A stretch of 64,000 nucleotides of DNA from JACKAQ01 sp965227145. GTDB taxonomy: Bacteria; Calditrichota; Calditrichia; RBG-13-44-9; J075. The notes beneath the pieces are model-generated. The model made no database searches. It saw only the letters and a program-made list of their open reading frames with translations, and had not been told where the DNA came from. This document shows, one piece after another, positions 18,580 through 27,797 of the stretch (position 1 is the first letter of the stretch; each line of letters opens with the position of its first letter). A program made the translations under genes and the position numbers. The stretch spans positions 930,001-994,000 of the forward strand of contig OZ245730.1 of the NCBI GenBank assembly GCA_965227145.1, in the 5' to 3' direction.

Positions 18580-21500
18580 TTATTTCAGCAACATCATTTT
18601 GGCGGTGTGCTGGAAGTACGGCGTTTTGATGACGTAAAAATACATCCCGCTGGGCAGCGATGCCGCGTTCCACTGGATGCTGTGTTTGCCGGGCTGAAAT
18701 TCTTTGCCGTCAATCAAACGGGCGACTTGCTGACCGAGCGCGTTGTAAATCGTCAGTTCCACTTTGCTGCTCTGCGGCAGGGCAAAGGCAATTTTGGTGG
18801 ATGGGTTGAACGGATTCGGGAATGCATTTGCGCTGAATTCTATCGGCGCGTCGGCGGTTAGCGCTGCTTCGGCGGATTCATCCGCATCGGTTGCGAATGC
18901 AATTGCTTCGCCATCGGCGGCGACAGCCTGCGCTGCAACGATGCTGAAATCCAGTTTGCCGGAGCGAACCACGCGAACGCGGATGCGCAGCAATTCGCCG
19001 GAAATGGCGGCGGATTGTCCGTCCGTGCGGCTGGCGGCGACGTCGATCTGCCGTGCTTCGGCATCAAGATGTGCCAGTGCCAGCGCGTCATTGCCAAATT
19101 CGCCGGAGGGTTGCACGCCGTTTTGTGCAAATTCATCCACTATTGCGATTTCCGCGGTCGATCCGCTGAAATCCAACGATGCGGAAATGCCGTGCAAGTT
19201 GCTGTTTTTGCTGCTGTTGATGGCTACATAAAATTCTTCGCCGGGTTGCAGTCTGGCAACGTCCACGGGACGGTTGCGCAAATCAAACAGTTGATAATTC
19301 AGCACGGGCGCATCCGCGTTGCGAATGGCGGTTTCGTTGCTGCGTGCCGGTTTGCTGGCTGCGGTGGTGTGGGTTTTGTTATAATTCAACCCGATGCAGA
19401 GCACGTCGGCGGCGTTCACGGTGCCGTTGCCGTTGGCGTCGGCGTAAACCGCGTTCGGGGTTGCCCATGCGGTAGCGCATTTGGCTTCCCATGCGCAGCC
19501 TTGCGAGGCGCGGGCGGGTCCGGTCTGGTTGTAGCGCAATCCGATAAACAGCACGTCCGTTGCGTTGGTGATGCCGTCGTTGTTGCAGTCGCCGGGCCAA
19601 ACGAATGCGCCGCAGGCGGTCACATACACATAAATCGGGTCACGCGGTTCGAGCAGCAGCGGATCGCCGTTGCTCTGGGTTGCGGCAACACTGGCGAAGC
19701 GGAAGCGAATCGTGTCATCGGCGGCCAGCGATTGGGCCAGTTCAAATGTCAGGTTCAGCACGGTGCCGGAACCGGTTTGTCCGATGCCGTCGGTGCGGGT
19801 GAGTCCGGCTTCGATGTGATCGTTAAACGACGTCACCAAAACAATCGGGCTGGTGCCGAGCATTGCGCCCGGTGTGTGCGACACGTAATCGACCAGCGCG
19901 GGTTTGTCCCATTCGAGATTGAAGGATACGCCGAGAAAATCGTCCGGCGCGGTGATCGCCAGCGAATCGCCGAGGCGGATGGCGAGCGAAAACTGTTCGC
20001 CGGCGCTGCTGCCGATGGTCTGGTTGTTCGGCGTTGCGGAGATATCCGCGTCCGGGGTGATGCTGATATCCGGAATGGCGGTGATGACCACGCGAACGCT
20101 CGGTTCGTCGGGATCGTTGGATGCGATGATCACATCGCCGGTTGCCGGTGCGGCCAACATCGTCCAGTCGATGACCACGCGAACGGATTGTCCGCTGCCC
20201 GGATTGATGCCGAAGGTCGGCGCGGGATGATCGGCGGTGGACAGCCACGGCTGATTGGTGCTGATGCCGGTGATGTTCAACGTTGCCGTTCCGAGATTGC
20301 TGATGGTGAACACATCCGGGGAACTGGAGCCGCCGGTGCGGAAATTGGCCATCGTGAACGCGGTTTCGTCGATCACGCGGGCGTTGTCGTGGGTGGCGTT
20401 CGAGCCGGTGGTGTTGCCAAAATAATTCACATCCGGATTGGAGAAATGCTGCACCCGCAGACAGGAACCGCCGGGGCAGGTACCGTCGTTGTAGCTCATC
20501 ACCGTGCGGAAATCGTTGGTGATATCCAGCAATCCGTGACCGTATGCGAACGGCGTAGTTGTCGGGTCTGCTTCGGGATTGTGGCGGCAGCCCTGCAAAT
20601 GTCCCAATTCGTGAGCGAACGAGAAATTGCCGGTGGAGCAGGACCAGTGAACGCCGCAAAACGCTTCGGTTTCATCGGCCAAAATGGTCGAAGCTAATCC
20701 GCAAAAGCTGGGATTGTTTAAGATAAGCACACACAAATCGGCTTTGTGGGTGTTGCGCAATCCGTGAACTTCGTCCATAAATCCGTCGCCGGGAATGCGG
20801 AAACGGTCAACGTCCGTCACGAAATTGCCGCTTTCAACGTATGCGGTTTGGTAGCTGTGCACCAGATTAATCGTCGGGAAAATGCTGCTGTTGGCGTAAG
20901 CCTGGTTGGTTTCATCCACGGAAAGCTGGATGAGCGCGTTGATATTTCCGGCAGCAGCGGCGGCGGCAGGGGTGTATGCCACCAAAATATCGATCACCGA
21001 ACCGTCATCGGCGAAGGGATCGTATGCGCCGGCATCGCGCAGGTGTTCGCGGCTGATTTCGCGATTTTCAATTTGCTGCCATTCAGCGGGATGTTCCGGC
21101 ATCGTGCCGAAATCCTGTTCGATCAGCGCGTGATAACCGCCGCCAATCGGACGAACTGCAAACAATCGACCGTGGGCGCGAATCGTTCCGGTGATGTCTT
21201 CGCCGGTGACGACGAAAGTCACGGAACCGTTTTGCCCGTCGTTCAGTGCGCCAAACCAGGTGTAATTCCGGTAGCCGCGACGCGCCAATTGGGTGCGCTG
21301 GGCGTGGGCGGAAACGCTGCCCAAATCCAGAAACATTGCGTCCGTTTCTTCCGGCGAAGCGGTTATTTTTACATAACTTATGTTTGCGGTTGTCTGCTCG
21401 TCCATAAATGCGGCGAGCATGGTTTGTTCGCGTTGTTCCACCGGTGCATCGGTGAGTTGCGCCGGTTCAAACAGATTGACCGCCTGCGCCGTGTTGAACG

Positions 21501-23166
21501 TGATGTTCTGCGGCGATTGTTGCGCGGACGGGCTGTTTTCGTTGACCGTCATTGCGGTCGGATTGACGTCGATATCCGGTTCGGTGGGGCCGCCGCCGAT
21601 GCGATCGAACCACGCTTCCGATGCGCCGCCGATCCACGCGATACCGTAACCGCCGTCGGGTAAAATTTCAACCTGGGTCGGCGTTCCGGTGACGATATCC
21701 ACTTCGTTAATTTTTGTAGCAGCTTCGAACGGCGGGCTGGCGTATTCGCGACGGGTGGTGTACACGTCGTCCGGTTCGCCCACTTCTTCGGCATAACTGA
21801 CCTGAAATCCACCATTTAACCGCCCGGTTGCGTGCGGGGCGGAATACAGTTCGGTGCCCGTCGCCACATAACCCCACAGCCAGCTCGCGCCTTCGTCATA
21901 CGAAATGCGATAGCGGATATCGTTGTCGGCGTTTTCCCAAACGACCAAAAACGTGTTCGCATACGCTGCGATCGATGTTTCGTCGCCGGTGTTAGCCGTT
22001 GCGGGATCGATGCTCACATCTGTCCAGGCGGTGCCGGTACCGCGCATGATCACGTGTAACTGACCGTCCGTTGCGACATACGATGCGAGGAAAAATCTGT
22101 CGGTATAATTTTGATTGGTGCAGGCATCCAACCCGTGCGAGGCGTTGGTGATGCCGGTAGCGAGCGCATTCCAGGGATCGCCGCCGCTGCCGGTCGCCCA
22201 ATAAAACAGCAGTGTGCCATTATTCAAAATCGCGGTAAAATAGATGCGATTGTTGAAAAAATCCTGGTTGGCAGACATGACCACATCGTCCACAACGACG
22301 TTGGAATTGTGGATCACTTTGAAGAAATAGACATTATCCACGGTGCCGGTGCCGGCGAAAAATCGCCGGGAGCGGGCTTCCAGCTGATTGGCATCGCCAA
22401 CGTATGCGACATACAAATAATCATCCACAACCGCCGCGCCGATGTCGTTCAAACCCGCGCCATCCGGCGTGTACGTGAATGTTTCCGCCCAGGTTGCCCC
22501 GCCATCGGTGGAAATATTCACGGTGTAGCGCTTTTTACCGAGGGAAATATCATTATATAACACAACCGAAAACATATTTCCGGTGGCGTCGTGGAAATCC
22601 AGCACGTGATTTTGAACGGGCGTGACGCCGCTGATTTGCACATCAGGTCCGGCGCTAAGTGCTGATAAATCAACGTTTTTCGGCGAACGCCAACTGATGG
22701 CGATGCCGAAATCCGGTGCGTCCGCACGGTTTTGCAATTCCTGCAATTGGGCAATTGCGGCGGCATGCGAGCCGCTGTTCCACAGCGATTCGATGTTGCG
22801 TGCCTGTGCGGAAAACGCGCCGTCAGATTGCGGTAATTCGAAATTCAGCACCGCGTTGGCTTTTTCATCCGCACTCAGATTGGATAAATAACGCCATTGT
22901 GCTACCGGTGCGCTGCGCTGTTGCGATTCGGTTTGATCTTCATTGATTGCGCTGCTCGCGATATTCGCGCCGTTTTTTGCAGCCTGCCATTGTTGATGCA
23001 GCGGATGGTCCGGGGAAATATCCGCCCGGTTTTCTGTGTTTGTCTGGCGATTCAGTCCGTTTGCGGAACCGGTTTCGCCGGTTTTACCGGATGCACTTTC
23101 CTGCGCCCGGAGGGTGTGACCAACCATCAGGATGGTCATGATCAAATAAAAAACCTGTCGTTTCAT
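18580..23166 (-). CDS. T9SS-exported metzincin metalloprotease with cohesin- and dockerin-like modules
   Basis: 1528 residues from ATG at 23166, chosen because GAGGT lies seven bases upstream and a signal peptide (MKRQVFYLIMTILMVG) follows. Residues about 190-510 look like a sialidase/BNR-type propeller. A reprolysin-like zinc protease domain follows, with HELGHLQGCRH (His852, Glu853, His856, His862) and the Met-turn VMSYND. After an Ig-like stretch comes a cohesin-like domain (FLGVSFNLEWDKPAL), then two dockerin-like calcium loops, GDCNNDGITNATDVLFIGL and ADANGNGTVNAADVLCIGL. The C-terminus is a T9SS signal with FPNPFNPSTKIAFALP ending MMLLK. It is an outer-surface or secreted protease; the dockerin may hold it to cohesin partners such as the neighbouring protein. 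Confidence 0.92.
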   Translation of the reverse strand: MKRQVFYLIMTILMVGHTLRAQESASGKTGETGSANGLNRQTNTENRADISPDHPLHQQWQAAKNGANIASSAINEDQTESQQRSAPVAQWRYLSNLSADEKANAVLNFELPQSDGAFSAQARNIESLWNSGSHAAAIAQLQELQNRADAPDFGIAISWRSPKNVDLSALSAGPDVQISGVTPVQNHVLDFHDATGNMFSVVLYNDISLGKKRYTVNISTDGGATWAETFTYTPDGAGLNDIGAAVVDDYLYVAYVGDANQLEARSRRFFAGTGTVDNVYFFKVIHNSNVVVDDVVMSANQDFFNNRIYFTAILNNGTLLFYWATGSGGDPWNALATGITNASHGLDACTNQNYTDRFFLASYVATDGQLHVIMRGTGTAWTDVSIDPATANTGDETSIAAYANTFLVVWENADNDIRYRISYDEGASWLWGYVATGTELYSAPHATGRLNGGFQVSYAEEVGEPDDVYTTRREYASPPFEAATKINEVDIVTGTPTQVEILPDGGYGIAWIGGASEAWFDRIGGGPTEPDIDVNPTAMTVNENSPSAQQSPQNITFNTAQAVNLFEPAQLTDAPVEQREQTMLAAFMDEQTTANISYVKITASPEETDAMFLDLGSVSAHAQRTQLARRGYRNYTWFGALNDGQNGSVTFVVTGEDITGTIRAHGRLFAVRPIGGGYHALIEQDFGTMPEHPAEWQQIENREISREHLRDAGAYDPFADDGSVIDILVAYTPAAAAAAGNINALIQLSVDETNQAYANSSIFPTINLVHSYQTAYVESGNFVTDVDRFRIPGDGFMDEVHGLRNTHKADLCVLILNNPSFCGLASTILADETEAFCGVHWSCSTGNFSFAHELGHLQGCRHNPEADPTTTPFAYGHGLLDITNDFRTVMSYNDGTCPGGSCLRVQHFSNPDVNYFGNTTGSNATHDNARVIDETAFTMANFRTGGSSSPDVFTISNLGTATLNITGISTNQPWLSTADHPAPTFGINPGSGQSVRVVIDWTMLAAPATGDVIIASNDPDEPSVRVVITAIPDISITPDADISATPNNQTIGSSAGEQFSLAIRLGDSLAITAPDDFLGVSFNLEWDKPALVDYVSHTPGAMLGTSPIVLVTSFNDHIEAGLTRTDGIGQTGSGTVLNLTFELAQSLAADDTIRFRFASVAATQSNGDPLLLEPRDPIYVYVTACGAFVWPGDCNNDGITNATDVLFIGLRYNQTGPARASQGCAWEAKCATAWATPNAVYADANGNGTVNAADVLCIGLNYNKTHTTAASKPARSNETAIRNADAPVLNYQLFDLRNRPVDVARLQPGEEFYVAINSSKNSNLHGISASLDFSGSTAEIAIVDEFAQNGVQPSGEFGNDALALAHLDAEARQIDVAASRTDGQSAAISGELLRIRVRVVRSGKLDFSIVAAQAVAADGEAIAFATDADESAEAALTADAPIEFSANAFPNPFNPSTKIAFALPQSSKVELTIYNALGQQVARLIDGKEFQPGKHSIQWNAASLPSGMYFYVIKTPYFQHTAKMMLLK

Positions 23167-23715
23167 GGTATTTACCTCGTTTATTATTGATTTTTGAAAC
23201 AATCAAATGTTGGATTGGGTGAAGCGAGCCAGCTTTAACCAATCACGGTGAAAACGCGGGGATGAATGCTGCAACCATGTTGCTCCTCCTTTTGTTGAGA
23301 TGAAACATTGCGCAGCCGTTTGGCAATTTTGCCGCACAGACTGCTGAATGATTTGGAATGGCGCAGACAGCGCCGGGAGGAGTGCAAAAGACAGGATTTG
23401 TGCTTGATTATATATACAGGGGTTTGTATATTGACTTATCCAAAAAGGTATCCATGCCTTTCACACTCGTCGCCCCGTTGCGAGCTGCAACTCGCCCGGG
23501 GCAGCGTTTTTTAGGGGACTTTTTTGCAATTCCACATATCAGAAACTCCGTTTTTTCGCATTTGATAGTTAAGAGTAGGTCATTTCCGAGATTTCTCAAA
23601 AAAAATCGGGATTGCCGGAAAATGCAGCAATTCTTGCGCACGGTCACACAAAAATGCGGAAAATTGCGAATTTATGCGTTTTTTATGGATGACAGATAGG
23701 GGAGTTGTTTGCGAA
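23167..23715. other. Intergenic region with a GC hairpin, about 550 bp
   Basis: Upstream region of the metzincin gene. A GCCCCGTTGC/GCAAC...CGGGGC nested hairpin at 23472-23503 is followed by GTTTTTT on the plus strand and may be a terminator remnant or a dispersed element. Frames of up to 113 codons have no recognisable content. Confidence 0.4.
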
Positions 23716-23746
23716 AACCTTGCAGATTTTGGGAATCTGCAAGGTT
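23716..23746 (-). terminator. Terminator of the prs operon
   Basis: A perfect 13-bp stem (AACCTTGCAGATT / AATCTGCAAGGTT) with a five-base loop, followed on the minus strand by TTTT, 13 bases after the prs stop codon. Confidence 0.8.
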
Positions 23747-23758
23747 AGGGTTTGCAGT

Positions 23759-24805
23759 CTATTTGAGCAATTCGCTGACGGATTGTTTCATGTTAATGTT
23801 GTAAATCACGCGGGCGAACAGCGGGGCAACGCTCACTTCGTGATACCACGGCGTGCTCTCCACAAATTCCTTTCCGTGATACACAGCGTCGGTACCGATG
23901 ATTGTATCCAACAATCCTTCTTCATAGGCTTTGTCCAGTTTTTCCCGGCAATTGCCGCTGAAAAAGGGCAGGCTGGCCAGCACGGTAATTTTTTCCGCGC
24001 CGCTGTCTTTCAGCAATCGCATGGCGTTTACCAGCGTTCCGCCGGTTGCAATAATATCATCAACCAGCAGCACTTCTTTTCCCTTCACATTGCCCACCAG
24101 TCGCATGCTGGCAATGGTGCTCACTTTGGTGTAATCGCGCGATTTATCGACAATCGCGAGATCTGAGCCCAGTTTTTTGGCGTAGTGGCGGGCACGCTGC
24201 ACGCTGCCCACATCCGGCGATGTGCAAACCAGCCGGGTGGGATCGATGCGCAAAATTTCCTGCAGATAATCCAGAAACACCCGCGATGCGTGCAAATCTT
24301 CCAGCCGGGCATTCGTAAAAAAACCCTGGATCGCTTCGGAGTGGATATCCAGGGTTATTACGCGCTGAGCGCCGGCCATTTCCAGCATGTTGGCAACCAG
24401 TTTGGCGGTTATCGCTTCGCGCGTTTTTCGCCGCTCCTGCCGGGAATACGGAAACTGCGGCAACACCACGGATATGTGATCCGCGTCGGATTGAAACGCG
24501 GCATGCACAGCCGTCATCACCGACATCAGGTTGTCGTTGACGGACGATTTTGAACAGGGATCATCAATCGCCTGAACGATGTATAAATCATCGCCGCGAA
24601 CATTTTCATCGATCACCATTTTAACTTCCCCGTTCGGGAAATTAATTTCGTTGGTATATTTGAGCCGGTGGTTGGATGATTCATAATTTTCACGGGCAAC
24701 CTTGTTCAACTCTTTAATAATTCGTTTGGCAAAAGGGCGACCGGAATCGCATGCCATAATAGAAAGCGCACCCCGGTTGGAGTGAATGGTGCGAACCTCG
24801 CTCAT
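23759..24805 (-). CDS. prs: Ribose-phosphate pyrophosphokinase
   Basis: 348 residues, slightly longer than the usual 310-320. It makes PRPP from ribose 5-phosphate and ATP for purine, pyrimidine, histidine and NAD synthesis. The PRPP-binding loop LLVDDIIATGGTL and the catalytic loop region SRQERRKTREAITAK are present, followed by ITLDIHSEAIQGFF. The loop is shorter than in E. coli Prs, so regulation by phosphate or ADP may differ (inference). The start overlaps the end of the inositol monophosphatase gene by four bases (24802-24805), so both are one operon. A strong terminator follows. Confidence 0.95.
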   Translation of the reverse strand: MSEVRTIHSNRGALSIMACDSGRPFAKRIIKELNKVARENYESSNHRLKYTNEINFPNGEVKMVIDENVRGDDLYIVQAIDDPCSKSSVNDNLMSVMTAVHAAFQSDADHISVVLPQFPYSRQERRKTREAITAKLVANMLEMAGAQRVITLDIHSEAIQGFFTNARLEDLHASRVFLDYLQEILRIDPTRLVCTSPDVGSVQRARHYAKKLGSDLAIVDKSRDYTKVSTIASMRLVGNVKGKEVLLVDDIIATGGTLVNAMRLLKDSGAEKITVLASLPFFSGNCREKLDKAYEEGLLDTIIGTDAVYHGKEFVESTPWYHEVSVAPLFARVIYNINMKQSVSELLK

Positions 24806-25611
24806 GTTAACCTCTCGGTAAAATGGTTACTTAAATGATATTGCAGTTGTTTGTGAACCGCCGGATTGGCGGCGATGACGTGGCCATTTTCCAGATATGC
24901 CGAATCTCCCCAAAAATCGCTGACCGTTCCGCCCGCTTCGCTGACCAGCAGGCAGCCGGCGGCGCAATCCCACGGATTTAATCCCAACTCCCAATAGCCG
25001 TCGAACCGGCCGCAGGCGGTGTAGCACAAATCCAGCGCAGCGGAACCCAATCGGCGGATACCGGCGGAACCAAAAAATATGTCGTTGGTGGCTGCGAGAA
25101 ATGGCGGGAGATTGCGTTTGCGTTGGTGGGGAAATCCCGTTGCCAAAAAAGCACGGGAGAAATCCGGCTCGGTGCTGACCCGGATCGGGGCGTCATTCAA
25201 AAATGCGCCAAGACCTTTTGCGGCGGAGAAAAATTCAGAAAGTTTGGGGTTAAACACAACGCCGGCCAATAGTTCCGTGCCGTTGTATGCGGCAATGGAT
25301 ACCGCGTAAAATGGAATTTTCTGGATGTAATTGGTGGTGCCATCCAGCGGATCGATAATCCAGACGATATCGCCGGCAGCCGTGGAGCGACCGCTTTCTT
25401 CTGCCAAAAACTGGTGATCGGGATATTCCCGGCGAATGCGATCGATCACAATACGCTCAGCGCCGCGATCCACTTCCGTTACAAAATCATTGGCTTTTTT
25501 TTCAATAATTTTGGAGCGATCGAGCTTCCCTGCCTGTTCCAACAGAAACGCGCCGGCGATGCGCGCTGCATCGATGGCGGTGTGTAGCAATTGTTGCGAA
25601 TCTAAGGACAT
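24802..25611 (-). CDS. suhB: Inositol monophosphatase family protein
   Basis: 269 residues from ATG at 25611; a TTG four codons earlier is also possible. Metal-binding motifs of the family are complete: LAEESG, IDPLDGTTNYI near residue 85, and NPWDCAAGCLLVSEAGG near residue 210. It dephosphorylates inositol 1-phosphate or related sugar phosphates with Mg2+; some members act on 3'-phosphoadenosine compounds or assist ribosomal RNA transcription, which the sequence does not decide. It is cotranscribed with prs, whose start overlaps its stop. The symbol is given by family similarity only. Confidence 0.88.
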   Translation of the reverse strand: MSLDSQQLLHTAIDAARIAGAFLLEQAGKLDRSKIIEKKANDFVTEVDRGAERIVIDRIRREYPDHQFLAEESGRSTAAGDIVWIIDPLDGTTNYIQKIPFYAVSIAAYNGTELLAGVVFNPKLSEFFSAAKGLGAFLNDAPIRVSTEPDFSRAFLATGFPHQRKRNLPPFLAATNDIFFGSAGIRRLGSAALDLCYTACGRFDGYWELGLNPWDCAAGCLLVSEAGGTVSDFWGDSAYLENGHVIAANPAVHKQLQYHLSNHFTERLT

Positions 25612-25782
25612 ACTCGCTTTCAATTCTAAAAATGTTACCGATGCACAGCGAAACCGGCACCGGCGTTTTGACCTCTACTGCGCCAAAGTTTAAAGAAAAA
25701 CTTTTAAACGACCAACAAAAAATTCCTTTTTAGAAAAATGGCTGAACCGGGCTAAAATTTGATGCTCATATTTAATAAAATT

Positions 25783-25849
25783 GCCACAGAGTTACAGAGA
25801 ACACCGAGGAGCTGAAATTAACATTTAGTGCGCTCTGTGGCTCTGTGGC
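25783..25849. repeat. Dispersed inverted repeat (GCCACAGAG palindrome)
   Basis: GCCACAGAGTTACAGAG and its near reverse complement CTCTGTGGCTCTGTGGC enclose about 30 bases. The motif GCCACAGAGCCACA also occurs near 50671 inside another element, which supports a mobile or REP-like repeat. It lies between the phosphohexomutase stop and the inositol monophosphatase start. Confidence 0.6.
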
Positions 25850-25867
25850 AAATATTTGAACCATCAA

Positions 25868-27235
25868 TTAATATTTGATTTCGCCGAACGATTTCAGTTT
25901 GCCCATCACCAGATCCTCAATTTCTTTCACCCGTTCTTTCGAGCGTGCTTCGAAACGCACCACAATTACCGGCTGCGTGTTGGATGCGCGAACCAGTCCC
26001 CAGCCATCACCGAAGAGAATACGCACGCCGTCCACATCGATAACATTATGATTTTCCTTAAAATAGGTGATCGCTTTTTTGACGATCTCAAATTTTTCTT
26101 CGTCGGAATTACATTCCACCCGGATTTCCGGGGTCGAAAAATAATCCGGCACGTCATTCAAAAATTCGCTGACTTTCTGGTTGCTTTGCGATACGATTTC
26201 AATCAATCGTGCGGAAACGTAAACCGCATCATCGTAGCCGTAAAACCGATCTTTGATGAAGGTGTGTCCGCTCATTTCGCCGCCGAGCGGTGCGCCGGTT
26301 TCTTTCATTTTCTTTTTCAGCAACGAGTGACCGGTTTTCCACATGACCGGTTTTCCGCCCATTTTTTCGATCGCTTCCGGCAGCGCCTGAGAGCATTTTA
26401 CATCGAACACCACCTGACCGCCGGGATGATCTTTCAAAATCTGTTTGGCGAAAATGAGCAGCAGACGGTCGCCAAAAATAACATCGCCGTTTTCATCGAC
26501 CACGCCAATGCGATCCGCATCGCCATCGTATCCGATGCCTAACTCTGCGCCGGTTTCTTTTACCCTTTTGATCAAATCCTGAATGTTGTGCAATTCGGTG
26601 GGATCCGGGTGGTGATTCGGGAAGTTGCCGTCCGGCTCGCAATAGAGCATTTCGGCGTCAACGCCCAATCGTTTGAACAGCTCGCACGCCACCAGCGATC
26701 CGGCGCCGTTACCGCAATCGACCACGACTTTCACCGGACGTTTAATGTTCAGGCGTTCGATGGTATCTTTATAATAGTCTTCATAAATATCGTATTTTGA
26801 AACCGTTCCGCTGCCTTTTTCAAAATCTTCTTTGAGCATTAGTTGATAAATTTCCTGAATCTGCTCGCCGTAAACCGGCAGTGTTCCCAGCGTCAATTTG
26901 AACCCGTTGAATTCCGGGGGATTGTGGCTGCCGGTAATTTGCACACCGCCATCAACGCCCAATTTATACAAAGAAAAATATTGCAGTCCGGTGGGAACCG
27001 GTCCCAAATCTGTCACGTTGATGCCGGTGGAGAGCAACCCCTTCAGCAAATATCCGCGCAGTCTTTCGGTATGCAATCGCACATCGCCGCCAACGCTGAT
27101 GGTTTGCGCGTTGTTGCGCAAAAAATAAGTTCCCAGACCCTTGCCGAGTAGTTCAACCGTGTATTCTGTTAAATCCTGATCTACCACGCCCCGGATGTCG
27201 TATTCGCGAAAAATAAAGGGGTTGAGTTTGCCCAT
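25868..27235 (-). CDS. Phosphomannomutase/phosphoglucomutase
   Basis: 455 residues, the usual length for the alpha-D-phosphohexomutase family. FREYDIRGV opens domain 1, the phosphoserine loop is QITGSHNPPEFNG, the metal loop is GYDGDADRIGVVD, the sugar loop is LGGEMSGHTFI and the phosphate loop RASNTQPVIVVRFEA. It interconverts hexose 6- and 1-phosphates, supplying GDP-mannose or UDP-glucose precursors for the polysaccharides made by the locus at 1-13 kb (inference). AAGGAG lies about ten bases before the ATG. It is monocistronic, with a long AT-rich region upstream. Confidence 0.94.
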   Translation of the reverse strand: MGKLNPFIFREYDIRGVVDQDLTEYTVELLGKGLGTYFLRNNAQTISVGGDVRLHTERLRGYLLKGLLSTGINVTDLGPVPTGLQYFSLYKLGVDGGVQITGSHNPPEFNGFKLTLGTLPVYGEQIQEIYQLMLKEDFEKGSGTVSKYDIYEDYYKDTIERLNIKRPVKVVVDCGNGAGSLVACELFKRLGVDAEMLYCEPDGNFPNHHPDPTELHNIQDLIKRVKETGAELGIGYDGDADRIGVVDENGDVIFGDRLLLIFAKQILKDHPGGQVVFDVKCSQALPEAIEKMGGKPVMWKTGHSLLKKKMKETGAPLGGEMSGHTFIKDRFYGYDDAVYVSARLIEIVSQSNQKVSEFLNDVPDYFSTPEIRVECNSDEEKFEIVKKAITYFKENHNVIDVDGVRILFGDGWGLVRASNTQPVIVVRFEARSKERVKEIEDLVMGKLKSFGEIKY

Positions 27236-27797
27236 TTTTCCATCTCCTTTGTCTATGCTATCGTTTAACGTCAGTTAATTTTTTTTATATTAAAGCGGAA
27301 TTTAAAAACGCGTTTGTCCGGTTCCAAACAGTTTGTCTGTTTTAAAATTTCATAAGAAATATTCTTGGAAATTTATATTATTTATCTTATAATAGTGCCT
27401 GTTTAAATAACAATTCGACACCTTTTTAGATCTTATATTTCAAATTTTTATTTGAGAAAATATGGGTTTAAGGAATGAACGTATGCACAAAAGGGAATTT
27501 GAAGCAGGTTTCATCAAAAGGTTATGCTCACCTGTATTCTTGAATTGCGACTATTTTTTCTAATATACCAGTTCCAAATCATTTTCGCTATGTAGCTGTT
27601 TTCAATCGATTTAAATATCCTTATTTTAGGCGATTTTATAGCTTTTCAGATACGTTTTCTGCATAAGTTGCAGCAAATTTTAGGGGAGCTTTAAAGGGTT
27701 TGAAAATATGTAAAGCTTTATTTGCTTTGCCGCTTTCCTGTGAAGTGCAGCCTGACTAAGAGATAAACTGAATCTTATCGTAAACTGTTAAGGAAAA
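27236..27797. other. Divergent promoter region, about 560 bp
   Basis: AT-rich stretch between the minus-strand phosphohexomutase and the plus-strand protease genes. It should contain promoters for both, but no boxes or operators stand out clearly and no ORF is supported. Confidence 0.5.

Noticed and set aside
19015..20697. A 560-codon plus-strand open frame
   Set aside because: It lies wholly antisense to the metzincin gene, lacks domains and a ribosome site, and arises from GC-rich codon use on the other strand.
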